This document shows, piece by piece, positions 1 to 5,574 of a stretch of DNA of 6,075 nucleotides. The notes under the pieces are model-generated. The model saw only the letters and a list, made by a program, of their open reading frames with translations, ran no database searches and had not been told where the DNA came from. A program made the translations under genes and the position numbers. The stretch spans positions 1-6,075 of the forward strand of contig JALUWZ010000188.1 of assembly GCA_027019205.1 (NCBI GenBank). Reading direction: 5' to 3'. How positions within the stretch are numbered: position 1 is the first letter of the stretch; every line of letters begins with the position of its first letter. This DNA comes from Emcibacter sp. GTDB taxonomy: Bacteria > Pseudomonadota > Alphaproteobacteria > Sphingomonadales > Emcibacteraceae.

Positions 1-1
1 C

Positions 2-985
2 ATTGTCGGGGCGACGTCGGGTGATACCGGCTCGGCGGCGATTGAATGTCTGCGGGGCCGGGCCTGTGCCGAAATTTTCATGCTTCACCCCCGGGGCCGG
101 GTGTCCGAGGTCCAGCGCCGTCAGATGACAACCGTCTTGTCCCCTAACGTTCACAACCTTGCGGTTGACGGCAATTTTGATGACTGTCAGGCAATGGTCA
201 AGGCGCTGTTCAATGATCTCGCCTTTCGGGACGAGATTTCCCTGTCGGCGGTCAACAGCATCAACTGGGCGCGGGTCATGGCCCAGATTGTCTATTATTT
301 TACCTCTGCCGTGGCGCTCGGGGCGCCGGACCGGGAAATATCCTACAGTGTGCCGACCGGAAATTTCGGCGATATTTACGCGGGCCATGTCGCGCGTCAG
401 ATGGGGCTGCCAATCAGACAATTGATTGTCGCCACCAACCGTAATGACATTCTGGCCCGGGTCCTGACCAGCGGGGAATATAGGGTCGGGACCGTCAGCC
501 CGACCATAAGTCCGAGCATGGATATCCAGGTATCCAGCAATTTTGAACGGCTGCTGTATAATCTCTATGACGGAGACGGGAGCGCGGTCCGGCGTCTGAT
601 GGATAACCTTGCGCAGTCGGGAAGCTTCAGCCTTGATGCGGCGCAGCTTGACGAGGCCCGGCAGATTTTTGATGCCCTGCAGGTCAGCGAAGACGACACC
701 AAAGCCACCATCAGCATGGTCTATGAGCAGTCCGGACTGTTGATTGACCCCCATACGGCGGTTGGCGTCATGGCAGCACAGGTGAAAAAGGCTGACCCGG
801 CGATTCCGATGGTGATGTTAAGTACGGCTCATCCGGCGAAATTCCCGGATGCGGTGGAGGCTGTCACCGGCCAGCATCCGGCCCTGCCGCCCCATATGGC
901 GGATTTATTTGACCGGGAAGAGAAATATGATCATCTGGCCCATGATCTGGAGGCATTGAAAGCCTGTATCCGGGGAAATATATGA
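2..985 (+). CDS. thrC: Threonine synthase, 3' part (5' end outside window)
   Basis: This pyridoxal-phosphate enzyme converts O-phospho-L-homoserine to L-threonine and phosphate, the last step of threonine synthesis, in the cytoplasm. The frame is open from base 2, so an apparent ATG at base 80 is internal. About 327 residues are present; full alphaproteobacterial ThrC is about 460, so the N-terminal part with the PLP-binding lysine lies upstream. The visible part starts with the PLP-site motif GATSGDTGSAA (residues 3-13 of the fragment). It continues with MLHPRGRVSEVQ, VNSINWARVMAQ, the phosphate-binding VPTGNFGD and, near the end, the family motif TAHPAKFPDAVEA. All of these match the E. coli ThrC pattern as I recall it. 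The TGA stop shares bases with the ATG of the following M16 peptidase gene (ATGA at 982-985), so the two are probably co-transcribed and translationally coupled. No disruption is visible. Confidence 0.96.
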   Translation: MVGATSGDTGSAAIECLRGRACAEIFMLHPRGRVSEVQRRQMTTVLSPNVHNLAVDGNFDDCQAMVKALFNDLAFRDEISLSAVNSINWARVMAQIVYYFTSAVALGAPDREISYSVPTGNFGDIYAGHVARQMGLPIRQLIVATNRNDILARVLTSGEYRVGTVSPTISPSMDIQVSSNFERLLYNLYDGDGSAVRRLMDNLAQSGSFSLDAAQLDEARQIFDALQVSEDDTKATISMVYEQSGLLIDPHTAVGVMAAQVKKADPAIPMVMLSTAHPAKFPDAVEAVTGQHPALPPHMADLFDREEKYDHLAHDLEALKACIRGNI

Positions 986-2238
986 CTGTAGAAGTTGTAA
1001 CGCTGGCAAATGGCCTGAGGGTAGCCACCGACATCATGCCCCATGTGGAGACGGTGACAGTCGGGGTCTGGACCGATGTCGGCAGTCGCCATGAAAGGCC
1101 GGCCCAGAACGGCCTGTCCCATATGCTTGAACATATGGCCTTTAAAGGCACCAGAGGCCGCAGCGCCCGTGACATTGCCGAGGCGATCGAGAATGTCGGC
1201 GGTTACCTCAATGCCTATACCTCGCGCGAGCATACGACATATTATGCCCGGCTGCTTAAGGATGATCTGGCGCTCGGGGTGGATGTGCTGGCGGATATTT
1301 TGCAACATTCGGTCTTTGATGCGCGTGAGCTTGAGCGTGAACGCGGGGTGATTATTCAGGAAATTGGTCAGTCGGCTGATACCCCGGATGATATTGTTTT
1401 TGACTGTTTTCAGGAAGCGGCCTATCCGGACCAGCCAATGGGCCGCCCGATCCTCGGCACCGTTGATCTGGTAAACAGCTTCGACCGCGATGATCTGGCG
1501 GGCTATATGTCAGACCATTATCGGGCCGAACAGATGGTGGTGGTGGCCTGCGGCAATTTTGACCGGGATCGTTTTGTTGATCAGGTAACGCAACAATTCT
1601 CTATTCTGGGTCATGCCCGCAAAAGCATAAACAGCCCAGCCGCCTATTACGGCGGGCTGCAGCTGCGGGACCGGCCCCTTGAGCAGATCAATCTGGTAAT
1701 CGGCTTTGAAGGTATTTCCTTCAGCGACCCGGATTATTATGCGGCCCAGATTATGGCGATGATCCTTGGCGGTGGCATGTCATCGCGATTATTTCAGGAA
1801 ATCCGGGAAAAGCGCGGTCTGGTTTATTCAATCTATAATTTCATGCAATCCTATGTTGACAGTGGCAGTTTCGCCATTCATGCCGGCACCGGGCCGGAGC
1901 AGGTGGCGGAGCTAGTTCCGGTGATTGCCGGGGAAATCCATAAATTATCGGGGTCGGTCAGCATGGCAGAGGTCATACGCGCCCGGACCCAGATGAGAGC
2001 CGGGCTGATGATGTCGCTGGAAAGCACCACCAGCCGGATGGAACAGCTCGGGCGGCAGATGATAATCTTCGGCAGGCCGGTCCCCCATAGTGAAATCATG
2101 GAAAAAATCACCATGGTCGATGATGTTGCTGTCATGCGTTATCTGGACCGGATGCTGACCGATCACAAGCTGACCCTTGCCGCAGTTGGCCCTCTTGCCC
2201 ATCTGGAAGATTATGACCGGATCACGGCCCGCTTTTAG
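982..2238 (+). CDS. M16 family zinc metallopeptidase (processing-peptidase-like)
   Basis: A 418-residue zinc endopeptidase of the insulinase/pitrilysin M16B group, related to the mitochondrial processing peptidase beta subunit. The inverted zinc motif is HMLEH at residues 47-51. The third ligand is Glu127 in VIIQEI, which gives the expected HxxEH-x(74-76)-E spacing, so it should be catalytically active. The N-terminal M16 domain covers roughly residues 10-160 and the C-terminal M16 domain roughly 165-345. The C-terminal domain carries the glycine-rich stretch LGGGMSSRLFQEIREKRGLVY (here 262-282), including the Arg/Tyr pair typical of active M16 proteins. I see no signal peptide, so it is probably cytoplasmic. 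Its start overlaps the thrC stop, with a GGGGA stretch at 972-976 as a possible ribosome site. The link to threonine synthesis is positional; the physiological substrate is unknown. Its stop overlaps the stop of convergent cdd. Confidence 0.95.
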   Translation: MTVEVVTLANGLRVATDIMPHVETVTVGVWTDVGSRHERPAQNGLSHMLEHMAFKGTRGRSARDIAEAIENVGGYLNAYTSREHTTYYARLLKDDLALGVDVLADILQHSVFDARELERERGVIIQEIGQSADTPDDIVFDCFQEAAYPDQPMGRPILGTVDLVNSFDRDDLAGYMSDHYRAEQMVVVACGNFDRDRFVDQVTQQFSILGHARKSINSPAAYYGGLQLRDRPLEQINLVIGFEGISFSDPDYYAAQIMAMILGGGMSSRLFQEIREKRGLVYSIYNFMQSYVDSGSFAIHAGTGPEQVAELVPVIAGEIHKLSGSVSMAEVIRARTQMRAGLMMSLESTTSRMEQLGRQMIIFGRPVPHSEIMEKITMVDDVAVMRYLDRMLTDHKLTLAAVGPLAHLEDYDRITARF

Positions 2239-2645
2239 GGCAGCTTGAAAGAATGGGGCAGAAGCTCACCCATGGTGAATGTCCGGTTGGCATCGATATA
2301 GACCGGGGTGTCGGGGGCCATGAATTCGGTCATTACCTGACGGCAGGCCCCACAGGGGACAAGGGAATCTTTTGGCAGACTGTCACTGTTGCGACCAATG
2401 GATATGGCAAGTCCGGTGACTTTTTCCTGTGAGGCGGTGCGGGCGGCAAACAGCGCCACCCGTTCCGCGCAGCAGGTCAGGCCATAGCTGGCATTTTCAA
2501 TATTGGTGCCTCGAAATATCCGGCCATCTTCCAGCATAACCGCCGCCCCCACCGGAAAATCAGAATAGGGGGAATAGCTGTTTTCCCTGGCCTCTCTTGC
2601 CGCCCTGATCAGTTTTTTCCCGACTATGCTGTCGTTTGAGGTCAT
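2235..2645 (-). CDS. cdd: Cytidine deaminase (homotetrameric type)
   Basis: This enzyme hydrolytically deaminates cytidine and deoxycytidine to uridine and deoxyuridine in pyrimidine salvage. Its 136 residues fit the short, one-domain tetrameric class (about 130-140) rather than the longer dimeric E. coli type. Substrate-site residues sit in NIENASYG (Asn48, Glu50). The zinc site and catalytic acid are in CAER (Cys59, Glu61), with PCGACRQ supplying Cys98 and Cys101. Arg62 after the catalytic Glu matches the B. subtilis arrangement. The ATG is preceded by an AAAGGA ribosome site about 8 bases upstream. The gene is divergent from tdk across a 97-bp gap and convergent with the M16 gene, with a 4-base overlap of the coding ends. 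Deoxyuridine, one of its products, is a substrate of the adjacent thymidine kinase, so the neighbours fit one pathway. All key residues are intact. Confidence 0.96.
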   Translation of the reverse strand: MTSNDSIVGKKLIRAAREARENSYSPYSDFPVGAAVMLEDGRIFRGTNIENASYGLTCCAERVALFAARTASQEKVTGLAISIGRNSDSLPKDSLVPCGACRQVMTEFMAPDTPVYIDANRTFTMGELLPHSFKLP

Positions 2646-2646
2646 G

Positions 2647-2656
2647 GGATATATCC
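2647..2656. repeat. 10-bp perfect palindrome overlapping the cdd ribosome-binding site
   Basis: GGATATATCC is a perfect palindrome lying immediately upstream of the cdd start. On the minus strand its left arm forms part of the AAAGGA Shine-Dalgarno sequence. It could be an operator or a small mRNA structure, or it could be chance. No function is demonstrated. Confidence 0.35.
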
Positions 2657-2669
2657 TTTTGTTTTATTC

Positions 2670-2692
2670 ACCCTCTGTCTCTTGTCAGGGGT
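2670..2692. promoter_or_regulatory. Imperfect inverted repeat in the cdd-tdk divergent region
   Basis: The arms ACCC-T-CTG (2670-2677) and CAG-GGGT (2686-2692) are complementary over 7 base pairs with one bulged T, around an 8-base loop. The right arm overlaps the proposed -35 box of the tdk promoter, and the element lies between the two divergent genes. It is therefore a candidate operator for coordinated control. It is not a good match to the E. coli RutR box as I remember it, so the binding protein is unknown. Confidence 0.25.
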
Positions 2693-2710
2693 GTTTATTT
2701 ACCGTACGAT
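2682..2710 (+). promoter_or_regulatory. Putative sigma70-type promoter for tdk and the nuclease gene
   Basis: TTGTCA at 2682-2687 matches five of six bases of the -35 consensus. After exactly 17 bases comes TACGAT at 2705-2710, four of six for the -10. An AT-rich AAAATTTT follows directly. Transcription would start near 2717, giving a leader of about 26 bases before the tdk ATG at 2743. The ribosome site there is modest: GGTGA at 2732-2736, six bases before the ATG. This is the best-spaced promoter seen between the divergent genes; it is a pattern match only. Confidence 0.5.
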
Positions 2711-2742
2711 AAAATTTTGAATCCGGCAAGTGGTGACATCAT

Positions 2743-3318
2743 ATGGCAAAACTATATTTTTATTACTCCTCGATGAATGCGGGAAAATCAACCACCCTGC
2801 TGCAGTCCAGTTTCAATTATCGGGAGCGCGGCATGACGACGATGCTCTATACCGCCGCCATTGATGACAGATATGGTATTGGCAGGATTGTCTCGCGGAT
2901 TGGTCTTGCAGAGGATGCCCATGTCTTTGACGGGAAAACCGATATTTATCACGAAGTTGAAGAGGAATGCGCCCGGGGCAAGCTTGACTGCATCCTGATT
3001 GACGAGGCCCAGTTTCTCAGCCGTGAGCAGGTCTTCCAGCTGGCGGGGATATGTGACCGCATGGGCATTCCTGTGCTGGCCTACGGGCTAAGGACTGATT
3101 TTCAGGCCAATCTGTTTCCGGGCAGTATGCATCTCCTGGCGTTGGCAGATGAACTCAGGGAATTGAAGAGCATTTGTAAATGCGGGCGCAAGGCAATGAT
3201 GAATCTGCGGACAGATGACAAGGGTAATGTTATCAAACATGGCGAACAGACCGAGATTGGCGGCAATGACCGTTATGAGGTGCTGTGCCGGAAACATTTT
3301 ATGGAACTGGCCTTTTAA
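2743..3318 (+). CDS. tdk: Thymidine kinase (type II, TK1-like)
   Basis: This enzyme phosphorylates thymidine and deoxyuridine with ATP to give dTMP and dUMP, the key step of thymidine salvage. The 191-residue protein is closely similar to E. coli Tdk as recalled, from the N-terminal LYFYYSSMNAGKST onward. That segment contains the P-loop (Gly14-Lys15-Ser16). The Walker B/catalytic segment is DEAQFL, with Asp87 and the presumed general base Glu88. AYGLRTDFQ and the zinc-binding CKCGRKA (Cys145, Cys147) follow, and CRKH (Cys182, His185) completes the four zinc ligands. The C-terminus is shorter than E. coli's 205 residues, ending just after the zinc site; the missing tail is outside the catalytic fold. 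It is probably the first gene of a two-gene operon, as the nuclease start lies only 25 bp downstream. It diverges from cdd, which makes one of its substrates. Confidence 0.97.
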   Translation: MAKLYFYYSSMNAGKSTTLLQSSFNYRERGMTTMLYTAAIDDRYGIGRIVSRIGLAEDAHVFDGKTDIYHEVEEECARGKLDCILIDEAQFLSREQVFQLAGICDRMGIPVLAYGLRTDFQANLFPGSMHLLALADELRELKSICKCGRKAMMNLRTDDKGNVIKHGEQTEIGGNDRYEVLCRKHFMELAF

Positions 3319-3332
3319 CGGCTTCAGGATAG

Positions 3333-3337
3333 AGGAG
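3333..3337 (+). promoter_or_regulatory. Ribosome-binding site deciding the nuclease start
   Basis: AGGAG lies six bases before the ATG at 3344, in the 25-bp gap after tdk. It selects this ATG over an in-frame upstream ATG at 3215, which would bury the start inside tdk and place 43 residues ahead of an otherwise standard signal peptide. Confidence 0.75.
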
Positions 3338-3343
3338 AACAGG

Positions 3344-4123
3344 ATGCGGATTTTGTCAGGATTATTGATATTTTTCATGCTGATTGGCAGCCAGCTTGCT
3401 ATGGCTTATGAGAAAACAGGTCATCGGGTTGTTGCGGAAATCGCCGAGCGTCACTTAAGCGATATTGCCCGTAAACGTATTGGGGAAATACTGGGTCCTA
3501 AGGTCTCGCTGGCCGAGGTCGCAAACTGGGCCGATGAGATGAAATCGAATCCGGATGAATATTGGCGCGAGGCCGGCGTTTACCACTATCTTAACGTTCC
3601 GGCGGGGCAGACTTTTGAAGATACCCCGAGGAATCCGGCAGGCGATGTCCTAAGTGCCTATGAGAAATTTACGGCGACCCTGAAATCATCCGCGTCAAGT
3701 CGGGCCGAAAAGCAGCTTGCCCTTAAATTTCTGGTTCATATCGTCGGGGATATGCACCAGCCGATGCATTTTGGCCATGCCAGCGACCGGGGCGGAAATC
3801 TTGTAAAGGTAATCTGGTTTGATCAGGTGACTGACCTGCATTCGGTCTGGGATATTTTCCTGATTGACAAGGAAAAGCTGTCTTTCACCGAATGGGCCAA
3901 TTTCCTTGACAAGGCCGACCCGGATATGGTTGCCATCTATCAGAAAGCATCCCCCATTGACTGGATTCATGAGGGACTGGCGCTCAGGGATAAAATCTAT
4001 AATGTCGGGGACCGGAATTTTTCCTGGGGCTATGTCTATAAATACCGTCCGGTTATCCGCGAGGAACTGTTGAAGGGCGGCCTGCGCCTTGCCGGGGTTC
4101 TTAACGGAATATTTACGAAATAA
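3344..4123 (+). CDS. Secreted S1/P1-type zinc-dependent nuclease
   Basis: A 259-residue precursor of the S1/P1 nuclease family, whose members cut single-stranded DNA and RNA to 5'-nucleotides using three zinc ions. Residues 1-21 form a signal peptide: Arg2, a hydrophobic core, then LAMA before the predicted cut. Mature residue 1 would be Tyr22. The metal ligands of the family are recognisable in order: His27 (KTGHRVVAEIAE), Asp64 (NWAD), His81 (YHYLNVP), His132, Asp136 and His142 (HIVGDMHQPMH), and His166 and Asp170 (HSVWD). In mature numbering His6, Asp43 and His60 closely follow fungal P1. The usual mature N-terminal Trp is Tyr here. The protein has no cysteine, so it lacks the disulfides of fungal members. 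The C-terminal GLRLAGVLN segment is also typical. It is probably expressed with tdk, suggesting use of external or periplasmic nucleic acid as a nucleotide source. Periplasmic or extracellular location is inferred. Confidence 0.93.
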   Translation: MRILSGLLIFFMLIGSQLAMAYEKTGHRVVAEIAERHLSDIARKRIGEILGPKVSLAEVANWADEMKSNPDEYWREAGVYHYLNVPAGQTFEDTPRNPAGDVLSAYEKFTATLKSSASSRAEKQLALKFLVHIVGDMHQPMHFGHASDRGGNLVKVIWFDQVTDLHSVWDIFLIDKEKLSFTEWANFLDKADPDMVAIYQKASPIDWIHEGLALRDKIYNVGDRNFSWGYVYKYRPVIREELLKGGLRLAGVLNGIFTK

Positions 4124-4126
4124 CGG

Positions 4127-4756
4127 CTAGATCGTGCCGAAAATGCGGTCACCGGCATCGCCAAGACCGGGGACGATGTAGCTGTGATCGTTGAGTTTCT
4201 CATCAATCGCCGTGGTGTAAATATGGATGTCGGGATGGGCTTCTTTCAGGGCGGCAATCCCTTCGGGGGCGGCGAGCAGGCATAGAAAGCTGATCCTGGT
4301 CGCCCCGGCCTTTTTAATCCGCCTCAGGGCGGCAATGGCGGAATTGCCGGTGGCCAGCATCGGGTCAACCACCAGACAAAATCTCTCGTCAAGATGGGGC
4401 GGGGCCTTGAAATAATATTCCACCGCATGCAGGTCTTTCGGGTCGCGGTACAGGCCGACATGGCCCACCCGGGCCGACGGAATAAGGTCAAGCAGTCCCT
4501 GTGCCAGCCCTTCCCCGGCGCGCAGGATGGAAAAGATGCACATTTTGCGTCCGGCCAGTCTGGGGGCTGACATCGTGGTGATCGGGGTTTCGATTTCAAT
4601 ATTCTGCAATGGCAGATGGCGGGTGACTTCATAGCCCATCAGCAGACTGATTTCCCTGAGCAGACTGCGAAAGAGCGACGACGGGGTCTGTTTCTTGCGC
4701 ATAATGGTCAGCTTGTGGGCAATAAGGGGGTGCTCAATAAGGGTTACGCCATCCAT
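4127..4756 (-). CDS. upp: Uracil phosphoribosyltransferase
   Basis: This enzyme joins uracil with PRPP to form UMP and pyrophosphate, the direct uracil salvage reaction, in the cytoplasm. The length of 209 residues is the usual size of about 208. Visible family motifs are the ILRAGEGL loop (residues 77-84), the PRPP-binding VVDPMLATGNSA (129-140, where E. coli has GGS in place of GNS), LAAPEGIAALKEAHPD, and the C-terminal uracil-binding YIVPGLGDAGDRIFGT (193-208). The ATG lies one base after the stop of the upstream regulator gene. A GGAG on the minus strand (4769-4772), inside the regulator's coding end, is about 12 bases away, a rather long spacing. Upp is therefore likely translated from the regulator's mRNA. 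The stop codon faces that of the nuclease gene with three bases between them. Confidence 0.97.
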   Translation of the reverse strand: MDGVTLIEHPLIAHKLTIMRKKQTPSSLFRSLLREISLLMGYEVTRHLPLQNIEIETPITTMSAPRLAGRKMCIFSILRAGEGLAQGLLDLIPSARVGHVGLYRDPKDLHAVEYYFKAPPHLDERFCLVVDPMLATGNSAIAALRRIKKAGATRISFLCLLAAPEGIAALKEAHPDIHIYTTAIDEKLNDHSYIVPGLGDAGDRIFGTI

Positions 4757-4757
4757 A

Positions 4758-5372
4758 TTATTTCAACACTCCGCGCAGGATTATTTGAGTGGCTGATTTT
4801 TTGGCCTGTTTATAGAAGTCTTTATCGGCCAGCGTTTTTCCGGTCAATGTTTCAATCTGTGCGGCAAAATCGGCATAATGCTGTGTCACGGCCCAGATGG
4901 TAAAAATCAGATGAATAGGCTCAACAGGGTGAATTTTTCCCTCCTTGATCCAGCCTTTTATCACGCTGGTATTCTCATTGACGAGTTTCTTAAGCTCTTC
5001 CCCGAGCAGGGTTTTCAGGATCGGCGCCCCTTCCTGTATTTCATTGGCAAATACCCGTGATCCCGCCGCGTGATCGCGGGAAAACCTGAATTTCTGCTCA
5101 ATATAGTTGGTCAGGGTTTCTTCCGGGGTGCCGGTAACCTGCCATTCCATCATACATTGCAGCCATTTGTTGAGCGTCTGTTCAAGAACGGACAGATAGA
5201 TTTCTTTCTTGGTTTTAAAATAATATAACAGATTGGGTTTGGACATCCCGGCCAAATCTGCAATCTGATCAATAGTGGCCCCACGGGACCCATATTTGGC
5301 AAATATTTCCGTTCCGGCATCAAGAACTTTTTGCTGATTGATGATCTGAATACGGGATCTTTTCTTCTGCAT
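4758..5372 (-). CDS. TetR-family transcriptional regulator, RutR-like
   Basis: A 204-residue repressor-type protein with a TetR N-terminal domain. The helix-turn-helix is about residues 33-52, within ATIDQIADLAGMSKPNLLYY. The protein aligns with E. coli RutR, as I recall that sequence, over nearly its whole length, including SKPNLLYYF, GAPIL, IKGWIKEGKI and HLIFTIWAVTQHYADF (154-169). RutR senses uracil and thymine and controls pyrimidine breakdown and synthesis genes. The residues I remember as contacting uracil (Trp77, Trp167, Gln171) correspond to Trp70, Trp160 and Gln164 here, with a constant offset of 7. The gene precedes upp by 1 bp, so it probably reports the uracil pool and controls this salvage operon and possibly the neighbouring genes. 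The first ATG has only a weak AAAGAAAA upstream, not a good ribosome site; no better start exists. RutR-like class is well supported, orthology less so. Confidence 0.9.
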   Translation of the reverse strand: MQKKRSRIQIINQQKVLDAGTEIFAKYGSRGATIDQIADLAGMSKPNLLYYFKTKKEIYLSVLEQTLNKWLQCMMEWQVTGTPEETLTNYIEQKFRFSRDHAAGSRVFANEIQEGAPILKTLLGEELKKLVNENTSVIKGWIKEGKIHPVEPIHLIFTIWAVTQHYADFAAQIETLTGKTLADKDFYKQAKKSATQIILRGVLK

Positions 5373-5529
5373 GAATTTTCTTTAATATTTTAAATTATTA
5401 TGCGCTGTTATTATTTTTTATAAACTTTAGCATAAGTTACCGACCGAATGTATTGAATTTACGCTACATATAATAAAAATCAAATTAAAACTGGTATTTT
5501 TTTACTGTTAGATCAAAAATAATCTTTCC

Positions 5530-5555
5530 GGCCTGACCTTGATTATTCACAGGCC
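5530..5555 (-). terminator. Weak stem-loop downstream of the unrecognised gene
   Basis: GGCCTG (5530-5535) and CAGGCC (5550-5555) form a perfect 6-bp GC-rich stem with a 14-base loop. It lies 19 bases beyond the stop of the minus-strand gene at 5575. On that strand the first T-run (TTTTT, 5515-5519) comes about 10 bases after the stem, so this is a poor intrinsic terminator at best. Confidence 0.3.
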
Positions 5556-5568
5556 CTTGATCAACAGG
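5537..5568. repeat. Imperfect tandem direct repeat
   Basis: CCTTGAT-TATTC-ACAGG (5537-5553) is followed after one base by CCTTGAT-CA-ACAGG (5555-5568). Twelve bases are identical in each copy, with spacers of five and two bases. The second copy contains the palindrome TTGATCAA (5557-5564). It may be a protein-binding site or a local duplication; it overlaps the weak stem-loop just described. Confidence 0.4.
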
Positions 5569-5574
5569 AATGCT

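Larger units (their letters stand above)
5373..5574. other. AT-rich intergenic region upstream of the regulator-upp operon
   Basis: About 200 bases without a convincing gene, clearly richer in A and T than the surrounding genes. It must contain the minus-strand promoter for the regulator-upp pair. Two weak candidates on the minus strand are TTCAAT-17-TATGCT (5458 down to 5430) and TTTATA-16-CATAAT (about 5423 down to 5396); I cannot choose between them. A perfect TATAAT also occurs on the plus strand at 5469-5474, but it has no spaced -35 box and no gene follows it. No palindrome resembling a strong TetR operator was found. Confidence 0.6.

Noticed and set aside
1122..1137. Repeated CATATG six bases apart
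   Set aside because: It encodes the His-Met pairs of the HMLEHM zinc motif in the M16 peptidase, so protein coding explains it.
864..1308. Minus-strand open frames opposite thrC and the M16 gene
   Set aside because: They lie wholly over strongly supported genes, show no recognisable motif and are shadows of the real reading frames.
3215..3343. In-frame upstream extension of the nuclease gene from an ATG at 3215
   Set aside because: It would overlap tdk by about 100 bases and put 43 residues before a standard signal peptide, and the AGGAG site clearly supports the ATG at 3344.
5398..5435. Spaced inverted repeat TTATGC / GCATAA, 32 bp centre to centre
   Set aside because: Six-base arms in an AT-rich region of this size are expected by chance, and no flanking symmetry supports an operator.
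5557..5564. TTGATCAA as a RutR-like operator
   Set aside because: The E. coli RutR box as I recall it is TTGACCA-N2-TGGTCAA. This site has only the outer TTGA/TCAA and lacks the eight central bases. No better match was seen by eye elsewhere between genes.
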